Shown piece by piece: positions 1-8,966 of a stretch of 43,412 bases of DNA; position 1 is the stretch's first letter, and every line of letters starts with the position of its first letter. The notes under the pieces were generated by a model. It ran no database searches and was not told where the DNA came from. It saw only the letters and a list, made by a program, of their open reading frames with translations. A program made the position numbers and the translations under genes. The stretch is from ANME-2 cluster archaeon (GTDB taxonomy: Archaea > Halobacteriota > Methanosarcinia > Methanosarcinales > Methanocomedenaceae), in the NCBI GenBank assembly GCA_019429385.1, contig JAHYIS010000022.1, positions 1 to 43,412 of the forward strand. The letters are read 5' to 3'.

Positions 1-2
1 TC

Positions 3-503
3 AGGACAAACCTGTTAAAGAAAATAACGATCGACCCCGATGCCTATGCAGACGATTCGGACATGCTCTTCAAGGTGATCAGATCGGGCTATCGTGTGGT
101 GTACGAACCAAAAGCCATTGTATATGAACGTGTCCCATTGAGTGTAAAAGGTCGTATTATCCAGAAGATGAAACGGATAAACGGATTGAGAAGAGTATAC
201 AGTAAGAATCTCGATATGCTTGGAAAAGGACGATTTGGAAGAATCATCTATCCATACGCTCTTCTGACACATATCGTCTCTCCAGTGATAGTTCTATTAC
301 TAACTGTTCTTTATCCAATGGTCGCCATACAAAACCCTGCATACCTGGTATTTCTGGTATTTTTCATCCTGCCTAAAATGGGTGAAACCGTCCGATCCTT
401 CGTGATTACCCAGCTCATCATGAACTTTTCATCCTTCATCCCAACATCTGGCTCATGGGAAGCAGTTGAAGATGTAAGATACAACATAAACCAGGATATT
501 TAA
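3..503 (+). CDS. Glycosyltransferase family 2, C-terminal part (cut by window edge)
   Basis: The reading frame is open to the first base of the window, so the N-terminal catalytic half is missing. Visible residues begin with a D-D-S-D motif, which matches the acidic E/D-D-x-D stretch of processive GT2 enzymes. A segment typical of the acceptor-binding region follows, then basic residues (K/R-rich), then two hydrophobic segments around residues 75-125 that look like membrane helices. The family transfers sugars from nucleotide or dolichol-phosphate donors at the inner face of the membrane. Placement just upstream of the oligosaccharyltransferase gene, same strand, suggests a role in surface glycan assembly, but a gap of about 120 bases with an AT-rich stretch lies between them. 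The substrate cannot be told from this fragment. Confidence 0.75.
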   Translation, partial: RTNLLKKITIDPDAYADDSDMLFKVIRSGYRVVYEPKAIVYERVPLSVKGRIIQKMKRINGLRRVYSKNLDMLGKGRFGRIIYPYALLTHIVSPVIVLLLTVLYPMVAIQNPAYLVFLVFFILPKMGETVRSFVITQLIMNFSSFIPTSGSWEAVEDVRYNINQDI

Positions 504-626
504 TGATGTCATAATATTCAGGACTGCACAAAAAACGAAACTATTCAAAACATTTATTTACATTTCTATTATACTATGATGTTATTATAATTATATCTTC
601 TTTGATTTAAATGTGAGGAATAACAA

Positions 627-3218
627 TTGACTGAAAAATCAGATGACATGCCCGATCCAAAGCCTGAAAAAGCTCCAATAATTTCTTCGCTGAAAAATAT
701 GTTTTCAATTTACACTCCCTTTGTCATATTTATTTTTGCCCTTGCTTTGTACATACGCACAGTGCTCCCATATGATGCCGTATTCAGGGGAGGCATAGTA
801 GGATTTGCCGCCGATGATGCCGTATTCCATATGCGTCTTGTTGAGAACCTTCTTAAGAATTTTCCACATAGGATCTGGTTTGAAACATTCACATTATACC
901 CGTATGGCCAAAGCATCCACTTCGGCCCACTCTGGACATACATGATCGCTATCACTTCATTGATTTTGGGGGCAGGTTCCCCCAGTCTGGATTTGACACG
1001 AATGGTTGGTGCATATTTCCCCGGTATATTCGGCGCATTATTGGTATTTCCAGTGTATTTCATGGGAAGGGAGGTATTTGACAGGCGTGTGGGTCTGCTG
1101 GCGGCTTTCATGATTGCTGTTATGCCTGGTCAGATATTGTCTCGTTCCATAATGGGGTTTACTGACCACCATGCAGGTGAAGTGTTTTTCAGTACGTTAT
1201 ATTTGATGTTTTTAATTATGGCAATTAATTCGGTCAAGGGAATGGATATATCGGTTTTTGATATTCTTGAAAAAAATTGGGCCAAAATTAAGCATCCAGC
1301 TATTATTTCCATAATATCTGGAGTAGCTTTTAGCTTATACATGTTACAGTGGTCTAATGGTGTTTTCTTCGGTGGTATTGTTGCTATTTTCATTGTCCTG
1401 CAGTTTATAATATATCATATGAAGAACCAATCTAGCGAAGGATTATCTTTTGTTAGTTTTATCTCTTTTTTGTCTGCCTTTCCTTTAATTTTGTTTTTCG
1501 TTGACCCGATGAATTCATTCTCAGCCCACCGTTACTCCTACCTCCACATCCTTATCACCCTGGGCAGCGCCATATTCTTCCTGATTCTGGGCCTACTATC
1601 CATAAAAATGCGGGAAAAGAACATTGAGAGAATCTACTACCCCCTCACCATTGTTGGCATATACGCCACCGGTCTGGTCATAGCCAAGCTCTTCATTCCC
1701 AGCGTATTCTCAAGTTTTGCCACATTCTTCACCATCTTCCAGCCCCGCGAGGGCGGCGGCCTCACCATCGCCGAAGCCTCCCCCCCGCGCCCTGAAATGA
1801 TATTCGGATATGCTGGTTACCCCAACAATTTCGGCAACTACCCCGGCATCTTTGATTTCGTATCAACCTATTATATCGCCCTGCTTGCTATGGTTGTCAT
1901 CGGGGCCATACTCATCTTCCGCAAGTGGGAACCTGAAAAAGCCATGTTCCTTATATGGTGTTTCATAATGTTTGCCCTCACAACCGGCCAGAACCGCTGG
2001 TTCTACTACTATTCAGTCAATGTGGCCATACTATCATCCTTCATAGGCATAGGACTTCTCGACATTGCAGGCTTCAAAGACCTATCTCTAAAATTAAAAA
2101 CCCGGGTCTCGACCCCCAGCGACCTGCAGGAATTCATAACATCAGACCTGTCCCGTCATCTGCTATCCGCTCTCATTGTCGCAGTCGTGATCATGCTGGT
2201 ATTCCTGCCCAACTTCAACGTAGCATCCCGTTCCACAGCCGGCGGAGCAACCAGTTCAGACTACTACCAGTGGTACGAATCCATGAACTGGATGCGCTAC
2301 AACACCCCGGACCCCGGCCTTGACTTCGATGCTGTATATGACCGTCCACCAGCAGGTGAGACGTTCCCGTATCCGGACACCGCCTACGGAGTCATGTCCT
2401 GGTGGGACTACGGCCATGTCATCACCTACTTCGGTCACCGCATACCCAACGCCAACCCTTTCCAGGCAGGTATTGGCGGCGGCCCCTCCCACGCCCCGGG
2501 TGCATCTACATTCTTTACTGCCCAGTCAGAGGAAGATGCCGATGAAGTATTATGGAACCTTGGTATCAATGACAAACCGGGTTCACGCTACATTGTGAGT
2601 AACGCATACATGGCCTATGCCATTAATGATGTCATGGGTATATGGGACGGGAAGGACTGGAGCGATTTCAGGACGTATGCCGTGATTTCAGGTCAGCAAC
2701 AACTCGTTTACAAACAATACTGGTACACCAGCATGGAAGGTCGTCTGCATATCTTTGACGGTGACGGACTGAAACATTACCGTCTCGTGCATGAATCACT
2801 GGCCAATCCTTATGCCAGCGGTGGCAATATGGAACAGAGCTGCAAGGCACAATATAATATGCTCTATAGTGGAAATCTTAAAATCGAGAACACCGGTTTT
2901 GTCAAGATATTCGAATTTGTTGAGGGAGCTACCATTACTGGTAGTGCACCTGATAATGCTATTGTAACTTTATCGAATGATATTATGACCAATCAGGGAC
3001 GTTTATTCACCTATACCCAGACAACCACAGTTCAAAACGGTACATTCAGCTTTGAAGTACCTTATTCCACACTTGGCCCCGTTTCAGGCCAGACTAATTT
3101 CGACACCAGACCTATCGGCCCCTATACGCTCACGGTGGATACCATATCGAAGACAGTGGACGTGGCTGAACAGGATGTATTGAACGGGGGAACGCTCACG
3201 GTTAATATGATGGAATGA
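627..3218 (+). CDS. aglB: Archaeal oligosaccharyltransferase AglB (STT3 family)
   Basis: AglB transfers a lipid-linked oligosaccharide to asparagine in N-x-S/T sequons on the outer face of the membrane. The 863-residue protein has the family architecture: a short cytosolic head, a first membrane helix near residues 30-48, an acidic motif (A-D-D-A, residues 62-65) in the first external loop, many membrane helices to about residue 540, and a soluble domain carrying the signature W-W-D-Y-G at residues 592-596. The C-terminal ~100 residues look like a beta-rich extension. I use the TTG at 627 because GAGG (615-618) sits 8 bases upstream; the ATG at 648 has no such site. Codons for residues ~188-293 are much more AT-rich than the flanks (see findings). 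Identification is firm because of the signature and topology. Likely substrates include the sequon-rich cytochrome at 29.5 kb (inference). Confidence 0.95.
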   Translation: MTEKSDDMPDPKPEKAPIISSLKNMFSIYTPFVIFIFALALYIRTVLPYDAVFRGGIVGFAADDAVFHMRLVENLLKNFPHRIWFETFTLYPYGQSIHFGPLWTYMIAITSLILGAGSPSLDLTRMVGAYFPGIFGALLVFPVYFMGREVFDRRVGLLAAFMIAVMPGQILSRSIMGFTDHHAGEVFFSTLYLMFLIMAINSVKGMDISVFDILEKNWAKIKHPAIISIISGVAFSLYMLQWSNGVFFGGIVAIFIVLQFIIYHMKNQSSEGLSFVSFISFLSAFPLILFFVDPMNSFSAHRYSYLHILITLGSAIFFLILGLLSIKMREKNIERIYYPLTIVGIYATGLVIAKLFIPSVFSSFATFFTIFQPREGGGLTIAEASPPRPEMIFGYAGYPNNFGNYPGIFDFVSTYYIALLAMVVIGAILIFRKWEPEKAMFLIWCFIMFALTTGQNRWFYYYSVNVAILSSFIGIGLLDIAGFKDLSLKLKTRVSTPSDLQEFITSDLSRHLLSALIVAVVIMLVFLPNFNVASRSTAGGATSSDYYQWYESMNWMRYNTPDPGLDFDAVYDRPPAGETFPYPDTAYGVMSWWDYGHVITYFGHRIPNANPFQAGIGGGPSHAPGASTFFTAQSEEDADEVLWNLGINDKPGSRYIVSNAYMAYAINDVMGIWDGKDWSDFRTYAVISGQQQLVYKQYWYTSMEGRLHIFDGDGLKHYRLVHESLANPYASGGNMEQSCKAQYNMLYSGNLKIENTGFVKIFEFVEGATITGSAPDNAIVTLSNDIMTNQGRLFTYTQTTTVQNGTFSFEVPYSTLGPVSGQTNFDTRPIGPYTLTVDTISKTVDVAEQDVLNGGTLTVNMME

Positions 3219-3249
3219 CAGGTCAGATGATATAATGGAGTGAACAACT

Positions 3250-3654
3250 ATGAAACACACAATATTACTCATATTGATATTGGTAAGTATATTCACTACC
3301 ATCGGGTGCACTTACACGAACATCCCCGAACCCACAGAAACAGCCACTGAAACGCCTACCGCAACACCTACAACTTCACCAACAGCCACTCCAGTATCCA
3401 CTCCAAGAAATGGCCTTACAGAAGTGACCATGGAAGGTAATGCATTCGTCCCTGAAACGATTACCATTCCAATGAAAGGTGTGGTGAAATGGACCAATAT
3501 GGACTCCACGCCGCATAAAATAACGATCATAGGCATGGTCACAGACGATCTGGGTGAAGGTGATTCATTCATATGGACCTTTAATCAAATAGGAATATAT
3601 GAATATTCATACAAATATCATCCAAATATGAAAGGTACCGTTATCGTTCAATGA
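3250..3654 (+). CDS. Cupredoxin-like lipoprotein with the copper cysteine replaced by tyrosine
   Basis: A 134-residue secreted protein. Residues 1-20 form a signal peptide ending in a lipobox-like T-I-G-C, so Cys20 may be lipidated. Residues 23-53 are a Thr/Pro/Glu-rich linker typical of archaeal surface proteins. Residues 56-134 are a plastocyanin/halocyanin-type domain: F-x-P-x-x-I, K-W-T-N, T-P-H-K (His89) and the C-terminal loop Y-K-Y-H-P-N-M-K-G (His124, Met127). In type-1 copper proteins the residue three before the second histidine is cysteine; here it is Tyr121. The site keeps His, His and Met but lacks the thiolate, so normal blue-copper electron transfer is unlikely. It lies 31 bases after aglB and probably shares its transcript. 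It could be a copper-binding or structural variant, or a recently mutated gene. Confidence 0.8.
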   Translation: MKHTILLILILVSIFTTIGCTYTNIPEPTETATETPTATPTTSPTATPVSTPRNGLTEVTMEGNAFVPETITIPMKGVVKWTNMDSTPHKITIIGMVTDDLGEGDSFIWTFNQIGIYEYSYKYHPNMKGTVIVQ

Positions 3655-3702
3655 ATAGTCTTCATTAATGTTGAGTGAAAACATCTCCTGCAGTATGATG
3701 GT

Positions 3703-4373
3703 ATGAAAAAAACCATTTCACACCTGGACATTGAATCTGCCTGGAAGATTTTGCTTATCTGGTTCGGCCTGGTTATCCTGGCTTTAAGCCTAGCCGGAGA
3801 ATGGAGAGTAGTGGCCTTTGGTGTAACCTCGGCCTCATATTCGGTGGGCTAGCGTATCGTTTTCGCCATCTTGTTGTCCCGTATTTTGAGCGGATAGGAT
3901 TATATAATTATAAAGGATTCCTGCTGTTATCCATTATTGTAACCGTTACCGAGGAGACATATTGCTACCTGCTGGGAAATAAAATTGCATACCCTGTTCT
4001 CTGGATAGACCTTGTACTGGTCACTGGCCTGTGGACAGTGTGGTTCGGTACCTGGTATTTGTATCTGTCAAAGAAATATGCTTCTACTGAAAAAGAAGCA
4101 TTGATGACCGCTGCTTCTACAGGTGTATTGTAAGAATACATCGGAACCGGTTATTTCCTGCAAAATCCTCTCGGCGTTGTGCTGGCATTTCCCCTGGGAG
4201 TTGTTGTTTATGCGGCCATTTTTATCCTTCCCATGCAATTGATACAATTCACTGGTACCAATAATTCAAGAGTGAAATATCCAGCAGGTATTATCCTGCC
4301 TTTCATTTTGACGATTCCTGCAGCTGTTCTTATATATGTGCTGTTTTTAACCGCAGGTTATCCCCTTGAGTGA
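3703..4373 (+). pseudogene. Multi-spanning membrane protein, disrupted by a frameshift and a stop codon
   Basis: An ATG at 3703 opens a frame (first residues M-K-K-T-I-S-H) encoding a membrane helix, but it stops at 3849. The hydrophobic protein continues in another frame from about 3820, so a one-base shift around 3800-3826 is needed. That second frame is interrupted by TAA at 4131-4133 and resumes at once in the same frame as more membrane helices, to 4373. The joined product would be about 220 residues with five or six helices. I do not recognise the family. The stop is TAA, so pyrrolysine (UAG) readthrough does not explain it. Either the gene is decaying or the read contains errors. It directly precedes the gate-domain gene at 4437, to which it may once have been functionally tied. 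Confidence 0.65.
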
Positions 4374-4436
4374 TGATTCGTGGTTATTAATACAAGCCCG
4401 AATTCTTATCTCATGTGAACACAATTTCATTCATCT

Positions 4437-5372
4437 ATGTGGCTGGACGCACTGTACTATGCTATTGAATACCTCCTCAGAATCATTCCCCCCACTGTGC
4501 TGGGTATCTTTATCATGGAATGGCTTGTGGAGATGGGACTCGTGGCCAGGCTGGGATTTGTTACTGCACCGTTTATGCGGTTCGCCCACTTAAGGGAAGA
4601 CATCGGTGTGAGTTTCCTGGCATCTTTTGGTTCGCCCACAGCAGGCAATTCCATGGTGGCGCAGATGTACAATAAGGGGATAATTGACAGGCGTGAGACC
4701 ATTTTAGCATCGCTCATCAATTCGTTCCCGTCCACCATTGTAATATTGCGTAACATGCTGCCCGTTATTGTAATCCTGCTGGGCACAACCGGTCTGATAT
4801 ACCTGGGTGTGGTGGTGTTCGTGGGATTGTTGAGGACAGTATTAACGCTGGTAGTGGGTCGGTTTTTGCTTGAACCAAAGGAAGCATGTAACGTTGATTG
4901 CTATCCTCAGAAGGGAAGTGGGGTCCGGGCTGGGTTCAGGAATGCTGCAAGGGCATCAGCCAGGCCGTTAAAACGGATAATAATCACTATGACCGTTGTG
5001 TCGATTGTGGTGTTCCAGCTTATTGATATGGGATTCTTTGATACCGTTTCAGTATACCTGAACAGTTCATTCATTACCAGATATGTCCCGGTCGACGGAT
5101 TGCCAATAATAGCAGGATGGTTTGCCAGTAATATTGCAGCGTATACTATTGCAGGTAACTTATTGACAACGGGTATGTTGTCTTCAAAAGATATTGTTAT
5201 TACACTTCTTATAGGAAGGATGTTATCAAGTATTGTCAGGATGAGGTCTTCGCTGCCGTTTTACGTGGGAATTTTTAAGTCAGATCTGGGCGTGCCGATT
5301 ATGCTCATATCGTTGATCATGCAGGATGGTATTATGCTTGTGATCACCGTTGTTCTGGTTCTGTTTTGGTAG
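4437..5372 (+). CDS. Nucleoside-recognition (Gate) domain membrane protein
   Basis: A 311-residue polytopic membrane protein. Two copies of a gate-type unit are apparent: residues ~1-130 include a conserved A-S-F-G-S-P-T-A-G-N stretch followed by M-Y-N-K-G-I-I-D-R-R-E-T, and residues ~175-311 form the second hydrophobic half with another glycine/serine-rich re-entrant segment. The family occurs in concentrative nucleoside transporters, FeoB cores and sporulation proteins; in archaea the substrate is unknown. The ATG at 4437 is used because the protein begins directly with an amphipathic then hydrophobic stretch. It follows the broken membrane gene by about 60 bases on the same strand. The function is transport-like; nothing in the sequence names the substrate. 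Confidence 0.8.
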   Translation: MWLDALYYAIEYLLRIIPPTVLGIFIMEWLVEMGLVARLGFVTAPFMRFAHLREDIGVSFLASFGSPTAGNSMVAQMYNKGIIDRRETILASLINSFPSTIVILRNMLPVIVILLGTTGLIYLGVVVFVGLLRTVLTLVVGRFLLEPKEACNVDCYPQKGSGVRAGFRNAARASARPLKRIIITMTVVSIVVFQLIDMGFFDTVSVYLNSSFITRYVPVDGLPIIAGWFASNIAAYTIAGNLLTTGMLSSKDIVITLLIGRMLSSIVRMRSSLPFYVGIFKSDLGVPIMLISLIMQDGIMLVITVVLVLFW

Positions 5373-5540
5373 GATAAAAGAGAAGTAATACCATATCATT
5401 AACCTCCTCTTTAATGTAAGTCCTTATCATTGCTTCAGGGTTATACCTCAAGACAGGGATAACACTACGTGTATCCATTTCGTGTTTTCGGAATTTAATT
5501 CAAGAACTACCGTTGAAATACTCTGATATTTCGGTGAGAC

Positions 5541-6269
5541 CTATTTCACATTACCTGCGTGCAGTCCGCATTCTTTCTTGGTGGCTTCTTCCCACCACCA
5601 CCTGCCATCCCGCTCATGCTGGCCTGGAAGGACCTGTCTGGTACAGGGTTCGCATCCGATACTGGTAAATCCCTGTTCATGCAGTTCATTATAGGGGACA
5701 TCGTTGGCCCTGATATAGTCCCATACCTGTTTTGAGGTCCAGTTTGCAATGGGGTTGAACTTGACAAGTTGGTGGTCAGCACTGCCGAATGTCGGGTCGT
5801 CCTGTATCACGGGTACGTGGGTCCTGGTATTCGGGCTCTGGTCCTTGCGCTGTCCGGTAATCCAGGAATCCAGTTGAGAAAGTGCCCGCCTCAGGGGGTC
5901 CACTTTGCGCGCCTGGCAGCATTCCTGGTGGCCGTCGCGGTAGAATGAGAACAGTCCTTTTTCCTTGACCAGTTTTTCGGTTCTGTCCCTGTTGGCAAAG
6001 AATATCTCGATATTGATGCCGTAATGTTCACGCACTTTCTCGATGAACCTGTACGTTTGCGGGTGGAGCCGCCCGGTATCCAGGCTGAACACCCTCACAT
6101 TATCACTGAGTTTTGCTGCCATGTCAACCAGTACCACATCCTCTGCACCGCTAAATGAGATAGCTGCATTATTTCCAAAGGTATCCAGTGCTAATTTCAG
6201 GATGTCCTGGGGTGAGCGGTGCTCGTATTCGGCTGCAAGTCTTTCAATTTCTGCTGTTTCCATTGTCAT
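5541..6269 (-). CDS. cysH: Assimilatory APS (adenylylsulfate) reductase, CysH family
   Basis: A 242-residue cytosolic enzyme reducing activated sulfate to sulfite. The PP-loop S-F-S-G (residues 38-41) and [10 protein letters not shown] (63-72) mark the CysH family. Cys117-Cys118 plus Cys206-x-x-Cys209 form the CC...CxxC set that ligates a [4Fe-4S] cluster in APS-specific and dual-specific reductases, so APS is the more likely substrate than PAPS. The catalytic cysteine is in E-C-G-L-H (Cys234). A second ATG, two codons in, is equally possible as start. It is the last gene of a three-gene minus-strand operon (sulfite reductase, TusA-like carrier, then this gene, 4 bases after the carrier). That order gives sulfate-to-sulfide assimilation. 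No sulfurylase is seen in the window. Confidence 0.92.
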   Translation of the reverse strand: MTMETAEIERLAAEYEHRSPQDILKLALDTFGNNAAISFSGAEDVVLVDMAAKLSDNVRVFSLDTGRLHPQTYRFIEKVREHYGINIEIFFANRDRTEKLVKEKGLFSFYRDGHQECCQARKVDPLRRALSQLDSWITGQRKDQSPNTRTHVPVIQDDPTFGSADHQLVKFNPIANWTSKQVWDYIRANDVPYNELHEQGFTSIGCEPCTRQVLPGQHERDGRWWWEEATKKECGLHAGNVK

Positions 6270-6273
6270 TTAT

Positions 6274-6513
6274 TCACCTTTTTTGAATGAGCATCCTGTA
6301 ATGGGTGTCACATTTTTCCAGTTTGATTATGCGGTTCCCGTCTTCCTTTACACTGCGAGAGACGTTCCTGACAGGTTCCCCCGCTTCAAGGGTGACTTCC
6401 AGTATCTCTCCCGGCAGCATGTCCTTCAGTTCGAACTTTGTCCGTACCATGTTCATAGGACAGACCTCGCCGCAGGTATCTATTGACCTTGAGGGGACCA
6501 TATCCGGATTCAT
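6274..6513 (-). CDS. TusA/SirA-family sulfur carrier
   Basis: A 79-residue protein of TusA size. The conserved cysteine that carries persulfide sulfur is in the motif C-G-E-V-C-P-M-N (Cys14, Cys18); canonical TusA has C-P-x-P, here C-P-M-N, a variation also known in TusA-like proteins linked to sulfite reductases. The rest has the usual beta-alpha-beta-alpha-beta pattern with a G-E-x-L-E-V segment. Its ATG overlaps the stop of the sulfite reductase gene by four bases (6510-6513), indicating translational coupling. It may relay sulfur from the reductase to biosynthetic targets or to the APS reductase step; which of these is inference. It is not a thiamine-type ThiS protein because there is no C-terminal Gly-Gly. 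Confidence 0.88.
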   Translation of the reverse strand: MNPDMVPSRSIDTCGEVCPMNMVRTKFELKDMLPGEILEVTLEAGEPVRNVSRSVKEDGNRIIKLEKCDTHYRMLIQKR

Positions 6514-7364
6514 AGTACAGCCTTCCTGAATGGTTCAATGCCCACACGAGTTACTGTATCGCCAATGCGTTCGCCTTTTTGGGCATTGTCTTTAAAGAAC
6601 CGGATGGTCTTATCAAGTATCTCAAAGAGCTGCACTTCATCCACCAGTTCAACGAATGCGGTGCCCAGTTGAGGGAACCGTCCTATTTTGCCGCCAATGA
6701 GCAGAGTATACCCTGTCTTTTCGATAATCCATGCGTCGGTGGGACAGGATGAGATACAATCACCGCAGAGGTCGCATTTCTCGCGGTCGAATGTTACGAC
6801 ACCGTCCTCGACAATGATGGCATCCTTGCGGCATATCTCCTGGCACAGGCCGCAGCCAATGCATTCCTCTTCGAGCCATTTAGGCTCCACACCGCCGATG
6901 GCCCCGAAATCGTTCTCCTGGGGTTTGGCGCAGGAAGCCGGGCATCCTGTGATGCTTATCTTGAACTTATGGGGAACTCCGGCAGCAAAATATTTCTCAT
7001 CGATCTTCTGTGCCAGGTCCTGCGGGTTGACCAGGCCCCGCGGGCAAACGGTATTGCCCTGGCAGGCCATGATACCCCGTATGCGGGGTCCGCAGGTACC
7101 TTTGCGCAGGTTGGCATCTGCCATGTCTTTCCTGACTGATTCCACATCATCTGCGTGTATGAACGGGATCTCAATACCCTGCCTGGTGGTCAGGTGTATA
7201 TGCCCGTCCCCGTATTTTTCTGCTGCATCTGCCAGCGCCCTGAGCTGGTCGGCTTCGATACGGCCGCCCACTACCCTCAGGCGGAAGGCGAACTGGTTTG
7301 GCTGGCGCTGCCGCATGAAACCGCCTGATTTAAGAGATTCATAATCTATAGTTCGTTGTGTCAT
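6510..7364 (-). CDS. Small assimilatory-type sulfite reductase with ferredoxin domain
   Basis: A 284-residue sirohaem protein of the small dsrA/asrC-like (Fsr C-terminal-like) type. It opens with an N-terminal half-domain (residues ~15-75, ending H-I-H-L-T-T-R-Q-G-I-E). The sirohaem/[4Fe-4S] ligands follow in order: C101-x5-C107 and C141-x3-C145. Inserted after them are two ferredoxin motifs, C168/171/174/178 and C197/200/203/207, which would feed electrons to the active site. The protein reduces sulfite to sulfide; methanogen homologues also defend methyl-coenzyme M reductase against sulfite. It is the first gene of the operon with the TusA-like carrier and APS reductase. The start ATG at 7364 lies 176 bases from the divergent phosphate permease gene, so the shared spacer should hold both promoters. 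Confidence 0.9.
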   Translation of the reverse strand: MTQRTIDYESLKSGGFMRQRQPNQFAFRLRVVGGRIEADQLRALADAAEKYGDGHIHLTTRQGIEIPFIHADDVESVRKDMADANLRKGTCGPRIRGIMACQGNTVCPRGLVNPQDLAQKIDEKYFAAGVPHKFKISITGCPASCAKPQENDFGAIGGVEPKWLEEECIGCGLCQEICRKDAIIVEDGVVTFDREKCDLCGDCISSCPTDAWIIEKTGYTLLIGGKIGRFPQLGTAFVELVDEVQLFEILDKTIRFFKDNAQKGERIGDTVTRVGIEPFRKAVL

Positions 7365-7563
7365 TGTAATCTGCTACTTTTCCTTTGTTGTAGTTAAATA
7401 TACATGCTTGATGTGGCAAATGTTGCTCCATTATTACAAATGGGTAAATATGGCCGTATTCTCTATTCCTTTATAATAAATGCATAATCTACAGACAGGA
7501 AAATATGTATGATAATTGTTTCCAATTGTTATATAAATATTGAAATGGAGTAAAGAACTACAA

Positions 7564-8529
7564 ATGTCTTTGATACTATTATTGGCTGCCTATGCTGCTG
7601 CTGTTTTCATGGGATTGAACATTGGCGGGAACAATGCCGCAGCATCTATGGGTGCTGCCTACGGGGCTAAGGCACGGACCAGGCAACAGGCAGTGATACT
7701 CATTGCGATATTTGCTTTCCTGGGTGCGGTATTGAGCGGAGGCGAGGTCATCAAGACCCTGGGTAACGGTATTGTACCCAGCGGGAACATTACGGTTGTC
7801 TATGCTATCGTTGCCATTTCGGCTGCAGGTATCAGCATGTTCATAGCGAATATGCTTAAAGTCCCCATTTCCACCAGCCAGGCTGCCGTAGGCGCGGTTG
7901 CAGGTTTGGGTATTTACGTGGGGATGCTGGATATGAATGTCCTGACGAGGATAGTATCCTGGTGGGTTGTCACTCCCCTCGTGGCTTTTTTCCTGGCTTT
8001 TATCATGGGAAAATATTTTCACCCGGTTATTCTTTTATGGATCGTTGACCATAAATCAGAAGCTACAATACGAAAAATCATCGGGTTACTGCTTACTATT
8101 TCCGGATGCTACGTGGCATATTCGGCAGGCGCCAACAATGCCGCAAATGCTGTGGGCCCTCTGGTCGGCGCAGGGTTCATGGATTCTGGCACCGGAGCTG
8201 TCATAGGCGGTCTGACCATCGGTGTAGGAGCGATATTGCTCGGGTCGAGGGTCCTTGAAACGGTGGGAAATGGGATTACTGAACTCTGCGCGATAAGGGC
8301 GGTATTTGTTGAGTTCGTTGCAGCTGTCTTAGTCCATGCAGCCTCTATTATGGGAATCCCTGTTTCACTGGGTGAGATTGTCACGGCGGCAATAATCGGG
8401 ATAGGGTGTGCCAATGAAGGACTGCTGACAGCAAGGAATGAAACAGTACAGAAGATAGTCACTATGTGGTTTGTGTCTCCACTGGCAGCCGGGGTGATTA
8501 CGTATGGAGCATTGGTGGTAATTGGGTAA
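7564..8529 (+). CDS. pitA: PiT-family inorganic phosphate permease
   Basis: A membrane transporter of about 321 residues that imports phosphate with a cation. Both signature repeats are present: G-G-N-N-A-A near the N terminus and G-A-N-N-A-A-N-A-V-G-P-L in the second half, in the inverted two-fold topology of the PiT family, with about ten helices. The frame extends up to a TTG at 7540, but I prefer the ATG at 7564 because the protein then begins at the first helix and a GGAG (7547-7550) lies upstream, although the spacing of 13 bases is long. No PhoU-like gene follows. It is divergent from the sulfite reductase operon. Phosphate is the common substrate; some family members carry sulfate, and the neighbouring sulfate-assimilation genes make that an alternative worth keeping. 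Confidence 0.88.
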   Translation: MSLILLLAAYAAAVFMGLNIGGNNAAASMGAAYGAKARTRQQAVILIAIFAFLGAVLSGGEVIKTLGNGIVPSGNITVVYAIVAISAAGISMFIANMLKVPISTSQAAVGAVAGLGIYVGMLDMNVLTRIVSWWVVTPLVAFFLAFIMGKYFHPVILLWIVDHKSEATIRKIIGLLLTISGCYVAYSAGANNAANAVGPLVGAGFMDSGTGAVIGGLTIGVGAILLGSRVLETVGNGITELCAIRAVFVEFVAAVLVHAASIMGIPVSLGEIVTAAIIGIGCANEGLLTARNETVQKIVTMWFVSPLAAGVITYGALVVIG

Positions 8530-8966
8530 GCATGTCTGATGCTGATGTGGTGGTTTTTTGGAGGGAAATATGGTAACTGCTTTACCATTGAACCTGCCTT
8601 GTAACGGTTTGCTAAATTGTGGATTATTGAATGGTTTATGAACCGCCCTCTATAATGTCCCTTAAACCTCCTCAATATCGTTCGAAGTTTCAGGATCACT
8701 CATAATCTCGAAAGTGTCTCTTGCTGGTACAATCTCATCATCCAGTTTTTCAAGCGTCCCTAATAATAAATCCTAATAAATGCACTTTCAATAAATACGT
8801 TTATGCAATAACGGTATCAGGAAGTGTTAAATATTATCAAATTAACAACATAAGTCACGATTCGTAAATTTTAGGCAAAAACCTGGATCAATATTCATTT
8901 ACAAATATCGACAAAATAAAGGAGTCCTGAAAAATAAATTATTCGAAATTACACTAGTATTTTGAG
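8530..8966. other. Non-coding spacer with a possible gene remnant
   Basis: This 437-base stretch holds no convincing complete gene. Its second half is AT-rich and may carry the promoter of the small membrane protein that follows. The only coding-like piece is the short minus-strand frame listed separately at 8662-8772. Confidence 0.4.
8662..8772 (-). pseudogene. Possible C-terminal remnant of an unidentified gene
   Basis: A minus-strand frame without a start codon reads as an acidic, protein-like tail of about 36 residues ending in D-I-E-E-V and a TAA stop. Its amino-acid composition (charged residues at regular spacing) resembles a real protein C terminus rather than random spacer. A stop lies immediately upstream in frame, so no complete gene is present. 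It could be a decayed antitoxin or regulator; no family is recognised. Confidence 0.25.

Noticed and set aside
4131-4133. Readthrough of the in-frame stop as pyrrolysine
   Set aside because: The codon is TAA; pyrrolysine uses TAG, and a separate frameshift also breaks the gene.
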